Source: Robertmurraya_A mangrovi (GTDB taxonomy: Bacteria; Bacillota; Bacilli; Bacillales; Cytobacillaceae). Taken from it: DNA of 64,000 bases. Both the position numbers and the translations under genes were made by a program. Location of the stretch: positions 155,830 through 219,829 of the forward strand of contig NZ_JAXOFX010000006.1 in assembly GCF_034427655.1 (NCBI RefSeq), read 5' to 3'. Below are positions 15,851 to 24,426 of this stretch, piece after piece; the stretch's first letter is position 1, and each line of letters starts with the position of its first letter. The notes beneath the pieces were generated by a model, which ran no database searches, was not told where the DNA came from, and worked only from the letters and a program-made list of their open reading frames with translations.

Positions 15851-17392
15851 TTAATCTAACTTTTGGCACTGTTTTTGGGTTTCTTCTTGCGAAATATGTT
15901 TATCTATCTTTACATTCGTTACTTGTAACCCTGTTAGGTTAGAATCCCTTACAGAAAAAGTAAGTTTATCAAAATCTCCACCGTGGTGTCCTGCATAATT
16001 TAATGCACTGGCAAAAATGAAATGTCTCCTGGGATCCCCATCAATGGGTTCAATCTTAATTTTTGGACACATAAAAAAGTCATCATAAGAAGGACCCAAA
16101 TAATTTAAATAACGAGTAAACAATGCTTCTTCAAGCAATTCTTCTTTGGTAGGTCCGTTCAATTCTTTTCTCCACCCTACTACGAGCCAATCATATAGGG
16201 ATTGGGACTTTATTTGCACTTTATGGCTATTCTCCGAAATGATTAATTCCCCATCTTTAGCTGTACAGGTTTTGCGTTTGTTTTCAAGTACACACTTATA
16301 AGCATGTTCAATGGTAATCACTTCATCATTTACTGTTTTTAATGTCAATTTATTGGATGGTTTCTCTAAAGATACCTCAGTTGTTCCATTCACTTGGCTA
16401 GAAATATTAAGCCAGTGTACCACTTTTCTGAGTACACGTTCTTGAAACCCATCGTTGATACTGAATATACGCTGTTGCCCAGAATCATTTTCAGTTTTAA
16501 TATTTTGAACCTCATAATGCTTTAATGAGTGCGTCATTAATTGTTCCAAAAAAGGAACCCTTTGTTTCTCCAGCTGATCACTTAATTTTTTAAAGTTTTC
16601 TACTGCATCGGATAATGATAATTGCTTTGCTAATGTAGTTCCTTTCTGTATAGAATCCCTAGCTTTTTCAAATAAATTTGCCTTTATTTGAGCATCTGCA
16701 AGTGTGTACCAATAGAACCACGCATTCATTTTTGATATTTTCTCGTTATAAAATTTTTCAATTACAGGATAGTAACTAGAGTATAGATCTTTATCTAGAA
16801 CTAATTTTTGTCCATACCACTTTAGAACATCTACAAAATAGGTATCTGCAATGTACCTTTGCCAAACAGCTATACCAACTCTCTGATTACTTAATAGCTC
16901 CATCATATGATACGGAACTTCCGCTATCATCTTTAAAGAATTATGATTCCATTTAAAAATCTCTAGATTATTTCCTGCTGAAGCACCAATTGTGACACCA
17001 AAGAGATACTCTTTAATACCATCACCAGTAATATCAGCAACACCAGAATAATCTAATCCTACCCCCTGTGTTTGGGTCTCCCAAGTCTTTTCCCATCTTT
17101 TATTTTGTTTTCTTAATACTATTACGCCATATTGTGAAGGATTTGGTTGTTCTTTTGCCTTAGTTTCAAAAGTAATAATAATCTCTTCTAGTCCATCTTG
17201 GTTAAAGTCATAAAACTGATATGGTTTAGTCGATTTAGGTTCTTCGGGACTTACCAGTTTTGAATTTGGTGGAAGAAACTCATTGATCATTTTCATTAGG
17301 TCTTTATTTAATTTTTCTTCAGCGTGAGTAGGAACTGACGAGAGATTTAAAATAACTGATACTAATATGGTGAATAATATGATTTCCTTCAT
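15851..17392 (-). CDS. Secreted protein with VCBS/FG-GAP-like calcium-loop repeats
   Basis: 513 residues from the ATG at 17392 with AAAGGGG seven bases upstream. Signal peptide: basic KEI, hydrophobic ILFTILVSVILNLSS, cleavage after THA. Two loops of the D-x-N/T-x-D-G type are visible, YDFNQDGLEEIIITF and ADITGDGIKEYLFGV, as in FG-GAP/VCBS proteins. The C-terminal half is not assigned; it ends with KIDKHISQEETQKQCQKLD. Exported or cell-surface role likely. The next gene upstream encodes a smaller secreted protein with one similar loop. Confidence 0.62.
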   Translation of the reverse strand: MKEIILFTILVSVILNLSSVPTHAEEKLNKDLMKMINEFLPPNSKLVSPEEPKSTKPYQFYDFNQDGLEEIIITFETKAKEQPNPSQYGVIVLRKQNKRWEKTWETQTQGVGLDYSGVADITGDGIKEYLFGVTIGASAGNNLEIFKWNHNSLKMIAEVPYHMMELLSNQRVGIAVWQRYIADTYFVDVLKWYGQKLVLDKDLYSSYYPVIEKFYNEKISKMNAWFYWYTLADAQIKANLFEKARDSIQKGTTLAKQLSLSDAVENFKKLSDQLEKQRVPFLEQLMTHSLKHYEVQNIKTENDSGQQRIFSINDGFQERVLRKVVHWLNISSQVNGTTEVSLEKPSNKLTLKTVNDEVITIEHAYKCVLENKRKTCTAKDGELIISENSHKVQIKSQSLYDWLVVGWRKELNGPTKEELLEEALFTRYLNYLGPSYDDFFMCPKIKIEPIDGDPRRHFIFASALNYAGHHGGDFDKLTFSVRDSNLTGLQVTNVKIDKHISQEETQKQCQKLD

Positions 17393-17464
17393 CAATAATC
17401 CCCTTTGTTTAGCTCATATTAAAGATTATTGTTTCCTGATTTTACCCTGAATATCAGTAACCTT

Positions 17465-17535
17465 AGTTCAACTAACCTGCATCGTTAGTCCAACAAGATA
17501 AAGGCTGCCATTTTAGCAGCCCGTCCTAAAGGGAA
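17465..17535. repeat. CCGTTAG-type repeat with GGCTGC hairpin core
   Basis: Left module TTCAACTAACCTGCATCGTT, core GGCTGCCATTTTAGCAGCC (hairpin GGCTGC/GCAGCC), then CGTCCTAAAGGG. Lies between two secreted-protein genes and can serve as terminator. Confidence 0.7.
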
Positions 17536-17555
17536 ATCATTAGTAAGTTCACCGA

Positions 17556-18233
17556 TTAAAAATCTTTTAGTTGAAATTCAATTGATTTTGCTTGGTACAT
17601 TTTATCGCGATATTCATAAGTGATAAGAATGCTACCAACAAATGCCCCAGGAGAAAATTGGGGATGCAATGTAGCAGTAAGTTTATTATTTTTCACTTCA
17701 TACTTAATAATGCTCTCGAAGTTAATTTCATCAAATACCGTTTCAGGAAGAAGTTTTAATTCTTTAACATTAATTAAATATTGTTTCTTTCCGATGGTAA
17801 TCTCTGCTTTGCTAGGAGTCAGGCTTGCTTTTATGTTTTTATTTACTATCGCCATTGGATGGTCAACAAGCACTTCGCCAAACCGTTTATGATTAATATG
17901 GAATACACTAACTTCTTGGTCTAAGACACCAGTACCATAGTCTTTCGTCAAGATAATGATTAATTCTTTCTTTTCATCGTTATTAATGTCTTCGTAATAT
18001 ATTTCCGGGGCATATGTTGGATTGGTAGCATTCATCCAAAAAGGTCTTGAAAAAACTTTCCCCTTAAAATCAATTTTAAAGTCATAATATAAACCATCCA
18101 TTTTCTTGGCATAAATAGTTATATTATCTTTATCAGATTTTGCTATCACAGTATATCCTGGAATTGTTGCTTCTGCTTTATTAGGGGCAACTACAAAAAG
18201 AATAGCTAATATTGAAACGATTAATATTTTCAT
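17556..18233 (-). CDS. Secreted protein of unknown function
   Basis: 225 residues, RBS GAGGTG. Signal peptide KILIVSILAILFVVAPNKAEA with probable cleavage after AEA. One acidic loop YEDINNDEKKELIIIL resembles the D-x-N-x-D loops of its downstream neighbour. C-terminal KLTATLHPQFSPGAFVGSIL and ITYEYRDKMYQA look like beta strands. Probably exported; no family recognised. Confidence 0.58.
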   Translation of the reverse strand: MKILIVSILAILFVVAPNKAEATIPGYTVIAKSDKDNITIYAKKMDGLYYDFKIDFKGKVFSRPFWMNATNPTYAPEIYYEDINNDEKKELIIILTKDYGTGVLDQEVSVFHINHKRFGEVLVDHPMAIVNKNIKASLTPSKAEITIGKKQYLINVKELKLLPETVFDEINFESIIKYEVKNNKLTATLHPQFSPGAFVGSILITYEYRDKMYQAKSIEFQLKDF

Positions 18234-18270
18234 TGGTTAACACCTCATTTTAGTGTTCCCAACCGAGTGT

Positions 18271-18300
18271 ATTCAACTATCTCTTCGTTAGTTGAATAAC
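18271..18300. repeat. CCGTTAG-type repeat, palindromic single module
   Basis: ATTCAACTATCTCTTCGTTA followed by GTTGAATAAC. Arms TTCAACTA and GTTAGTTGAA pair, showing the palindromic nature of the module. Confidence 0.65.
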
Positions 18301-18390
18301 AAATTAATTCGCTAATGGTATCGTGAGAGGATTATTTCCACCTAATTAAGAATATAAAGTAATAAAAGTCCGAAAATTGGAGTGTGAAAC

Positions 18391-18879
18391 ATGATACATG
18401 ATATAAAAGAATATGTAAAATATTTAGATGGGGTTCATAAACGAACGATGCAATATTTGAAAACAATCCCTATTGAACTCCTAGATTGGAAGCCTTCAGA
18501 AGATAAATTTTCTACAGGGGATTTATTGCGACATATCGCATCATCTCGATTGATGTTTCTAGGTATAATTGAACATGGTTATTGGACATACACTGGACAT
18601 GATACAAGCAAGGGAGCAACTATTGAGGATATTTCAGGTTATTTAGAGGAATGTCAGTTTAAACTGACAGAGGGCCTATTAAAAGCTGGAAATGATGTAT
18701 TGGCCAAAAAAGTTTTAACCCTTCATGGTCATGAAGTTAGTGCTTGGCGAATACTTATGGCAATTCCAGAACATGAAATCCATCATCGTGGACAAATCTC
18801 TACTTATTTACAAATAAACAAAATTGAACCTCCTCAAATTTTCGGCTTAAAAATTGAGAATGTTAAAGCAACATTATAA
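18391..18879 (+). CDS. DinB family protein
   Basis: 162 residues, typical DinB/YfiT four-helix metal-binding fold. The three histidine ligands are visible in LLRHIASS and in PEHEIHHRGQIS. Members include thiol transferases (bacillithiol S-transferases such as BstA) and proteins of unknown role; this length and the EHEIHHRGQ signature fit well. Monocistronic, with an hairpin AAAGCTTTGGAG...CCAAAGCTTT just downstream. Substrate unknown. Confidence 0.85.
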   Translation: MIHDIKEYVKYLDGVHKRTMQYLKTIPIELLDWKPSEDKFSTGDLLRHIASSRLMFLGIIEHGYWTYTGHDTSKGATIEDISGYLEECQFKLTEGLLKAGNDVLAKKVLTLHGHEVSAWRILMAIPEHEIHHRGQISTYLQINKIEPPQIFGLKIENVKATL

Positions 18880-18936
18880 TTTTATGAAAGAGCTTTGGAG
18901 ATCACTATGTATCCAAAGCTTTATTTTAATATCTTG

Positions 18937-19041
18937 TTATACAAAGCTCGCATTCCAACATTCACCTTTATATTTACTAGGGAGAACTTCTATATAACAA
19001 GAACCTTCAAGTGAATTGGCATCATAAATTATTTCAATCAC
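18937..19041 (-). CDS. Possible 34-residue protein, GTG start
   Basis: GTG at 19041, six bases after GGGGGAG, opens 34 codons: VIEIIYDANSLEGSCYIEVL then PSKYKGECWNASFV. Contains two cysteines; no membrane segment. The ribosome site is strong but conservation cannot be judged. Confidence 0.35.
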   Translation of the reverse strand: MIEIIYDANSLEGSCYIEVLPSKYKGECWNASFV

Positions 19042-19108
19042 ATAATCACTCCCCCTTTTTTTCGAGGCAAATTCCAACATAGCCCCCTTTAATGGACTAA
19101 TCTAATGG

Positions 19109-19768
19109 TTACTTCTTAATAAATAGTGCTTTTAAAATTGTTTTTCCCATCCATTCGGTTTCTCTATGGACGATTACCTTATCCAAAAAAGGAAAATCAT
19201 TTGGAGTAACTGATAACTTTGCCAGTGGTCTTACTTTATCTTCAGATACCCACTCATCCCTAATACCACCTTGTCTAAAAAGATGCTTTGAAAAGAAATA
19301 AATGGTACCGTCTGTCCAAGGACTTCCTACATCATCATTATTTATAGAAAAATAATAATAACGTTTAATTCCTTTGTTAGTTGGTACAGTTAAACAAAGG
19401 TTTCTTATGGAACCTACATATCCTTTCCTATTTTTTACGGAAAAAAATAACGACCATACACCGTCAGTTGAGGCAAAAACAGCTTTGATAGGTTTACCAT
19501 TGAAGAGCGAACTATTTCTTGGTTCAAATTCATTTATTAAAGAATTATTAGAGCCGTGCACTAATACATTTTTATTCTCAATAACATAGTTCAAAAATAA
19601 AAATAATGGGTATTTACTATAAAAAGGAATATAATTGCCGTCCCCTGCTTCTATGTATTTTTGATACATTTCATCAAACTCATTAATCGCTTCCTCAGGC
19701 AAATTTAACTCTTCTATTTTTAAGAGTTGGGTTTTATCGAGAATGAACTTTTTAATCATGCTCAGCAT
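19109..19768 (-). CDS. Hypothetical protein with HGSN motif
   Basis: 219 residues, RBS GGGGG. A central block reads VLVHGSNNSLINEFEPRNSS, then KAVFASTDGVWSLFFSVKNR. The H-G-S/T followed by an F/L-E-P-R turn recalls the NAD-binding start of ADP-ribosyltransferase/PARP-like folds, but no complete R-S-E or H-Y-E triad can be confirmed. Soluble, no signal peptide. Monocistronic. Function inferred only weakly. Confidence 0.55.
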   Translation of the reverse strand: MLSMIKKFILDKTQLLKIEELNLPEEAINEFDEMYQKYIEAGDGNYIPFYSKYPLFLFLNYVIENKNVLVHGSNNSLINEFEPRNSSLFNGKPIKAVFASTDGVWSLFFSVKNRKGYVGSIRNLCLTVPTNKGIKRYYYFSINNDDVGSPWTDGTIYFFSKHLFRQGGIRDEWVSEDKVRPLAKLSVTPNDFPFLDKVIVHRETEWMGKTILKALFIKK

Positions 19769-20034
19769 TCATATATGCCCCCTTTGCATACTTGAAAAGA
19801 TTCCGCTTTCGTCTTCAAACTTCCTTTAATTGAATAAAGACTATTCATCCATCCTTTATATATTTTAACATAAATTACCTTTCTCCTTTGTAAAGGCTTT
19901 TATATTAACACTATAAATATCAACGGAAAATTCATATGAAATAATTGAGTGACAATCGTTGTCATTCTGTTAAACTCTATGCTAATTTGAATGTCAATAC
20001 ACTTACAAGTGAGACTTAAGCCCTTATATATTAA

Positions 20035-20077
20035 ATTAAAAAACGAGTATAAAACCTTTGCGATTTCATACTCGTTT
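20035..20077 (-). terminator. Terminator downstream of the GNAT gene
   Basis: AAACGAGTAT (20041-20050) and ATACTCGTTT (20068-20077) form a 10-bp perfect stem; on the minus strand it runs into TTTTTTAATTT. Confidence 0.75.
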
Positions 20078-20124
20078 ACCTATGTTTTTTCTAATGCTTC
20101 TCCACATAATCTGATCTACTTAGA

Positions 20125-20216
20125 CTAATGATTAGGCGCTTTCTTCTTCATCCAGCTGTATATGTTTCAATCTTTACTGCAGCAGTATAAATATCTTCTA
20201 AAAAGACTTTAGGCTC
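20125..20216 (-). pseudogene. Short remnant resembling the start of a HepT/DUF86 protein
   Basis: Minus-strand EPKVFLEDIYTAAVKIETYT-AG followed, after a one-base frame change, by MKKKAPNH-stop. The F-L-E-D-I..A..I..Y..G pattern is like the N-terminus of HepT-type (DUF86) toxins. Only about 30 codons remain; the neighbouring 19769-20124 holds nothing else except the terminator. Low confidence. Confidence 0.25.
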
Positions 20217-20230
20217 CCTTGTTTAAGAAG

Positions 20231-20818
20231 CTAAACTAGCTGTTTTTCAAAACAGAAACATTCATGAACTCGTTTAAACTTTTGTTTCATTCCATCTTTA
20301 TCATCACCAACATAATGGGCAAAGGCTTGAACGGGATACAACTTTGGGATTTCAGTTTTTAAAACTCCCTTTAATTCTTCTCCATCATCAATAAATACAT
20401 GTACATACGATTCTACCTTTTCAAACTGGTTATTCTCGTACCATTTATTTACCCATTCATCGTCCCTTGTCCATGCCTCAATACGGTTCAATCCAATCTC
20501 TTTAGATATTTTCTCAGCTTCTATTAGTAGTTTCTTACCAATTGCTCTTCTACGAAAATCTGGATGGACTGCTAGATGCCACATCATTCCACCAATACCT
20601 TCTCCTCTAGAACAAACTGTACCTTCTTGGATCTCATACTCAATATCTAATAATCCAACAATTTGATGATCAATCACTGCTACTAACTCAATAGATGGAT
20701 TTTCATATTTTTCTTTTTCCTTTAGCACATGATCAAAATACGCAGTATCTAAAAAGGAAAGTATTCTACAGCGTACCCAACCCATTTCATCTTCTAGTCT
20801 ATATCTTCTAATTTCCAT
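20231..20818 (-). CDS. GNAT family N-acetyltransferase
   Basis: 195 residues, RBS AAGGAG. Acetyl-CoA loop is seen in MMWHLAVHPDFRRRAIGKKL (R-R-x-A-I-G), followed by EAWTRDDEWVNKWYENNQFE. Residues 160-195 form a Cys-containing extension. The acceptor is unknown; the N-terminus MEIRRYRLEDEMGWVRCRIL is conserved in a Bacillus subfamily. Upstream lies a 21-codon leader and a terminator hairpin, so expression may be controlled by attenuation. Confidence 0.8.
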   Translation of the reverse strand: MEIRRYRLEDEMGWVRCRILSFLDTAYFDHVLKEKEKYENPSIELVAVIDHQIVGLLDIEYEIQEGTVCSRGEGIGGMMWHLAVHPDFRRRAIGKKLLIEAEKISKEIGLNRIEAWTRDDEWVNKWYENNQFEKVESYVHVFIDDGEELKGVLKTEIPKLYPVQAFAHYVGDDKDGMKQKFKRVHECFCFEKQLV

Positions 20819-20886
20819 ATTTATATTCTCCTTAATGGTAAAAGTTGTTTATTCTGTTAGGAAGGATACTTGCCATTTCATATAAA

Positions 20887-20914
20887 AAGACCTCCGCAAA
20901 TTAACGAAGGTCTT
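20887..20914 (-). terminator. Terminator between leader peptide and GNAT gene (possible attenuator)
   Basis: AAGACCT (20887-20893) and AGGTCTT (20908-20914) with an inner CG/CG pair; on the minus strand the stem is followed by TTTTTATA. It lies 69 bp before the GNAT start codon and 28 bp after the stop of the micro-ORF. Confidence 0.7.
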
Positions 20915-20941
20915 GTTTAGAAAATTAATATAAAAAATAAT

Positions 20942-21007
20942 TTACTCACTCAATGAGGGGGAAGAAACCATCGTAAAAATTTGGGATATTTTATTAATCA
21001 TTTTCAT
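20942..21007 (-). CDS. 21-residue leader-type peptide
   Basis: ATG at 21007 after AAGGAGGGG encodes MKMINKISQIFTMVSSPSLS-E and stops at 20942. The ribosome site is stronger than that of many genes here. A TATAAT on the minus strand (21050-21055) could start transcription about 36 bases upstream. Position upstream of a terminator and a GNAT gene suggests a regulatory leader; an independent microprotein is the alternative. Confidence 0.5.
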   Translation of the reverse strand: MKMINKISQIFTMVSSPSLSE

Positions 21008-21254
21008 CTAAATCCCCTCCTTCATTTCCTAAAATTTCCTAACAAAGTAATTATACACAAAAGTCTGAAAAAGGAATAGGTATTTTTTTTCAGAAAGCCT
21101 GTTTTCTAAAATATTGTGGTTTTCAAATAATGATTATAAGCTAAATGGGATTTTATGTTAAAATATAGATACAGATGTTATTCAATTAAAGGCAGAAAAG
21201 TGTAATAAAGTTGGTGAATAGCTTTTAAACGTTGCTGTACAAGGAGGTTAAAAT

Positions 21255-21744
21255 ATGCCATTTCCTACGCACATTGTATCCGCAGGTGGTTTTGTTGAAG
21301 ATGGTGAAGGAAATATCCTTTTAGTAAAAACTCGTGATGGTGGTTGGGTTTACCCTGGCGGACAAGTGGAAGTTGGTGAAAACTTGATGGATGCTTTGGT
21401 ACGTGAAATCAAAGAGGAAAGCGGGATTGACACTGCTATTAACTACTTAATTGGTATCTATTCTAATACAGGTATTTTTAAATGGGTATGATGGTGTGAC
21501 AAATGTTCCTACACAAGTTATATTTGATTTCGTATGTAAACCTGTTGGTGGAGAGTTAGCTGTTTCCGAAGAAACAACCGATAGCCGTTGGGTAGCGAAA
21601 GATAAAGTTCTTGATTTTATCACACATCCAGCTATTCGCACTCGCTATCAAACTTATTTGGAGTTTAACGGAGTAGTAAATTACATAGATTATGTAACGA
21701 ACCCTGAATTCATAATTAAAAACCAAACAGGTATATCGAAGTAG
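21255..21744 (+). pseudogene. NUDIX hydrolase split by a one-base insertion
   Basis: RBS AAGGAGG before ATG 21255. The first frame holds the NUDIX box GGQVEVGENLMDALVREIKE-ESGI and ends at a TGA after IFKWV. The second frame resumes without a gap: NGYDGVTNVPTQVIFDFVCK and continues to a stop at 21744. Removing one G from the GGG at 21484-21486 restores one frame (IFKW-YDGVTNVP) of about 162 residues. NUDIX enzymes hydrolyse nucleoside-diphosphate-linked substrates. Either a recent inactivation or a sequence error; the catalytic motif is intact. Confidence 0.82.
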
Positions 21745-21805
21745 TTTTCTCGTTGTTAAACAAAGGGTGCTTTAATGGAACAAGCAGATACAAGCAATCC
21801 TAATA

Positions 21806-21838
21806 ACAGTTTCGTTTTTAAATAACGAAACTGTTTTT
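21806..21838 (+). terminator. Rho-independent terminator after the NUDIX gene
   Basis: ACAGTTTCGTT (21806-21816) and AACGAAACTGT (21824-21834), 11-bp perfect stem, then TTTTT. Confidence 0.82.
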
Positions 21839-21870
21839 GTATGATTATACTAAAAAATTTGGCTTTTTCT

Positions 21871-21897
21871 TATTCAAATAACCTGTACCGTTAGTTT
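21871..21897. repeat. CCGTTAG-type repeat, single module
   Basis: ATTCAAATAACCTGTACCGT followed by TAGTTTT. Confidence 0.55.
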
Positions 21898-21950
21898 TAC
21901 ATAGATTTACACATAAAGTGCATAATTTAAATTGATGTGACTTTAAGTCA

Positions 21951-22235
21951 TTATTTCTTTCTTTTTCGTTCTAGAAGTATAGGCGCTATATTTAGTAAGA
22001 TAGAAACAATTGTCAAAAACCATAATGCCCTTTCCGTACCAGGTACTACATCCTCTAAAGCTGCCCAATCCTCCACTTCTACCCAATCCGATACAAGACT
22101 GTATTCTGCACAGAGTGTTAATGCTGTAAATGATAATCCCAACGCCATAGCAAGCTTATAATCCTTTCCTACTGTATACATATAAAGATTTATAAAAGTT
22201 ACTACTATTGCAATAACCCCTTATACTACCCACAT
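21951..22235 (-). pseudogene. Three-helix membrane protein with in-frame nonsense codon
   Basis: The best ribosome site (GGAGGACTAGCT) precedes an ATG at 22235 giving MWVV, then TAA (22221-22223), then in the same frame GVIAIVVTFINLYMYTVGKD and KLAMALGLSFTALTLCAEYS, ending LLERKRKK. The segment after the stop completes the first transmembrane helix, so the natural protein was about 94 residues. An internal ATG at 22181 lacks a ribosome site. Probably inactivated by a single substitution at codon 5. Function unknown. Confidence 0.65.
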
Positions 22236-22294
22236 AGCTAGTCCTCCATGTAATTTTATTTATGTCGTGTAATACTTTCCCATATTGAAAGAAG

Positions 22295-22337
22295 CTAATG
22301 CCCTTGTTAAGCATTTGCTCCCGTTAGTGGGGGAATA
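22295..22337. repeat. CCGTTAG-type intergenic repeat
   Basis: AATGCCCTTGTTAAGCATT hairpin (AATGC/GCATT) followed by TGCTCCCGTTAGTGGGGGAA. Confidence 0.6.
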
Positions 22338-22340
22338 AAT

Positions 22341-22817
22341 TTAATTTTCAATCCGCAAATATTCAGAAGGCTTTCTAATTGCAAAGTGTTTTTCAATTGA
22401 CATAAGCACTTCATCATTGCCAGGTAATGTAACCGTGTCTATGGCTTCACTAAATGATAGCCATTTAAATTCGCTATGTTCATGGTTTAATGTTACCTCT
22501 TGTTTCTCTTCAACAAAGCCAACAAATACTGGAGCGACATAAATGTAATTTTCTTCTGGTGAATATATTTGGTCAAACTTATTGGATGTGTATAATGATA
22601 TATTTGAAATTCCTGTTTCTTCTCTAACTTCTCTTAAAGCAGATTCCCAAGCCTTTTCGCCACCTTCAATACTTCCTCCGATATAACACCAAACATCTTT
22701 TAGTATTGAAGTAGCTCTTTTTAAGAGTAAAACTTTGTATTCATTTTCTATTTTTTTCATTAGAACAATTGCAACACCTGTACATCTAATTGGAACTTCG
22801 TAATAGTTATTACTCAA
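22341..22817 (-). CDS. NUDIX hydrolase
   Basis: 158 residues, TTG start with GAGGTG upstream. Complete NUDIX box GGSIEGGEKAWESALREVRE followed by ETGI, binding Mg2+ and the diphosphate. The overall pattern (RCTGVAIVLMKK, KVLLLKRATS, VWCYIGG, HEHSEFKWLSF) resembles NudB/dihydroneopterin-triphosphate pyrophosphatase-like proteins, though substrate cannot be told. Monocistronic between two repeat copies. Confidence 0.82.
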   Translation of the reverse strand: MSNNYYEVPIRCTGVAIVLMKKIENEYKVLLLKRATSILKDVWCYIGGSIEGGEKAWESALREVREETGISNISLYTSNKFDQIYSPEENYIYVAPVFVGFVEEKQEVTLNHEHSEFKWLSFSEAIDTVTLPGNDEVLMSIEKHFAIRKPSEYLRIEN

Positions 22818-22859
22818 TTCAGTACACCTCTTTATTGTAATGTAGTCCTCGATTTTCTC

Positions 22860-22935
22860 TTATTAAACTGCTCCGTTAGTTGAATAGAAAAAAGAGATGA
22901 CCTACCCAATTAATCTTCAATTCTTGTACCCTACT
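22860..22935. repeat. CCGTTAG-type repeat, near-complete copy
   Basis: Left module CTGCTCCGTTAGTTGAATAG, core AAGAGATGACCTACCCAATT, right module TCTTCAATTCTTGTACCCTA (degenerate end). Confidence 0.7.
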
Positions 22936-22976
22936 TTATGTACATAACTTCACAAATATTGTAAAACTGTCTAATA

Positions 22977-23330
22977 CTAACCAATTTCTTCGTAAAATGT
23001 GATTCGGTTCGAGAAAGGGTCAACTACTGTTAATTCAATAGTATCCCAAGGTGTTTTTTCTATTGCTGGATTAGAATAGGGATATTCCTTTTTTAATAAA
23101 GATGAATGAAAACTTTTCAAATCCTTTATTTTAATCCGAATTGCACTGCCTGGAGATGAATCACCATGATGTTCGGATAAATGTAAAATAGCATCATGTA
23201 AAGAAACTTGAAAATACAAAGGCATATTTTCTGCATATTGATGTTTCCAATCAATGTTAAAGCCTAAGTATTTAATGTAAAACGATAGAGTTTTCTCCAG
23301 ATCAAAAATTCGAAAAATGGGTGTAATCAT
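22977..23330 (-). CDS. VOC family protein (glyoxalase/bleomycin-resistance-like)
   Basis: 117 residues from the ATG at 23330 with AGGAG upstream; a 22-codon upstream extension is ignored. Compact single betaalphabetabetabeta pair: ITPIFRIFDLEKTLSFYIKY, LHLSEHHGD and VVDPFSNRITFYE. The layout TPIFRIFD..FYxxxLGF plus LHLSEHHGD is typical of the ShBle-like glyoxalase-superfamily proteins that sequester or modify small molecules. Ligand unknown. A near CCGTTAG-like trace (23381-23410) lies upstream. Confidence 0.8.
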   Translation of the reverse strand: MITPIFRIFDLEKTLSFYIKYLGFNIDWKHQYAENMPLYFQVSLHDAILHLSEHHGDSSPGSAIRIKIKDLKSFHSSLLKKEYPYSNPAIEKTPWDTIELTVVDPFSNRITFYEEIG

Positions 23331-23456
23331 TAAAACATCACTCCTGTACACATTTGGATTAGAGTTATTTAACTCCCTCTGTTTATCAACTACCACTTCA
23401 TTAGTTAGGGTATGTGAGAACCTTTGTGTGACTAACGTAAAGCACCATATAATTGA

Positions 23457-24227
23457 CTAGAAAAATTCATAAAGTCCCTCATTGAAATAATGAAATTCTT
23501 CCTTTGTCACTCTATATCGAGTATAACCCTCATAAAAGGCAGTTAAATATTCAGGGTTATTCCAAAATTTCCTTATTGCTAGGGATTCATCATATCGAGG
23601 ATCTCCTACTGTCATGCCAGCTACATCAATAAATAGTTGAACTTCTCTATCAATCACAAATACATTATCCGTTGTACAATCACCATGTATCATCGTTTGT
23701 TTGACTGGTGTAGGCTTTTTAGTCTTTAGATGGTTTAATAATGTTAAATCCCCGTCAGTTTGTCCATTTTCAACATAGTTTTGTGCTTTTAAAAGCTGAC
23801 CTTCTAACCACTCCCCTTCACCTACAAGAATTTCAAGGGGCTCCTTTTCATGAAATTGATGAAGGAATTGACCAAAACTTCTAATTAACGATTTCTTTTC
23901 GGTGAGTGAAGATGCCTTTGTTAAAGCTGCCGTTAAGGACATCCCATCCTCAAATGACATGATTAGATGATCGCTATGCTGTTCCTTAATAAAACCAACG
24001 TATTCAGGAATGGAAATGACCGTATTCTTATTAAGCTTTTTTAAAACCTGAGCCTCTGCCTTCAACCATGTTCGATATTTTTCTTTATAGGAACTTTTAA
24101 GTAAAAAAGAACGATCCCCTGTGAAAATTCTACGAACCTCAGAAGTCCAGCCTTGTTCATCTAGCACGTTCATCTTATGTATGGAACCTATTACATTCTC
24201 AATTTTCTCTTTTAAGCTATGATTCAT
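23457..24227 (-). CDS. Aminoglycoside phosphotransferase (APH)-fold kinase
   Basis: 256 residues. Kinase-like motifs: catalytic loop MIHGDCTTDNVFV (H-G-D-x-x-x-x-N) and metal-binding LFIDVAGMTVGDPRYDESLA, where the usual I-D-W/F-x-x-x-x-x-G-D-P is present. The N-lobe has FLLKSS for the ATP-binding lysine. APH-fold enzymes phosphorylate antibiotics, choline or other small molecules; the substrate is not deducible. The gene stands alone, so resistance is only one possibility. Confidence 0.8.
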   Translation of the reverse strand: MNHSLKEKIENVIGSIHKMNVLDEQGWTSEVRRIFTGDRSFLLKSSYKEKYRTWLKAEAQVLKKLNKNTVISIPEYVGFIKEQHSDHLIMSFEDGMSLTAALTKASSLTEKKSLIRSFGQFLHQFHEKEPLEILVGEGEWLEGQLLKAQNYVENGQTDGDLTLLNHLKTKKPTPVKQTMIHGDCTTDNVFVIDREVQLFIDVAGMTVGDPRYDESLAIRKFWNNPEYLTAFYEGYTRYRVTKEEFHYFNEGLYEFF

Positions 24228-24426
24228 ATCATCTTCGTCTCCAGTTCCTTTTAATATCTTATAAAAATATTCTCTTAAATTGTAAAATTATCCTCTAAAA
24301 AAGTATTTTACTTCAAATTTCGTTATTCCTATCGAAAAATATGGTCTAGATGAAAAACTTATTGACTTATACGTTATCAAAGTGAGAATATAATCATATA
24401 GATAGTATTGGAAGGTGATAATTAAA

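Noticed and set aside
23457..24227. Calling the APH-fold gene an aminoglycoside resistance gene
   Set aside because: The kinase fold is clear but substrate-specific residues cannot be read and no resistance context is present.
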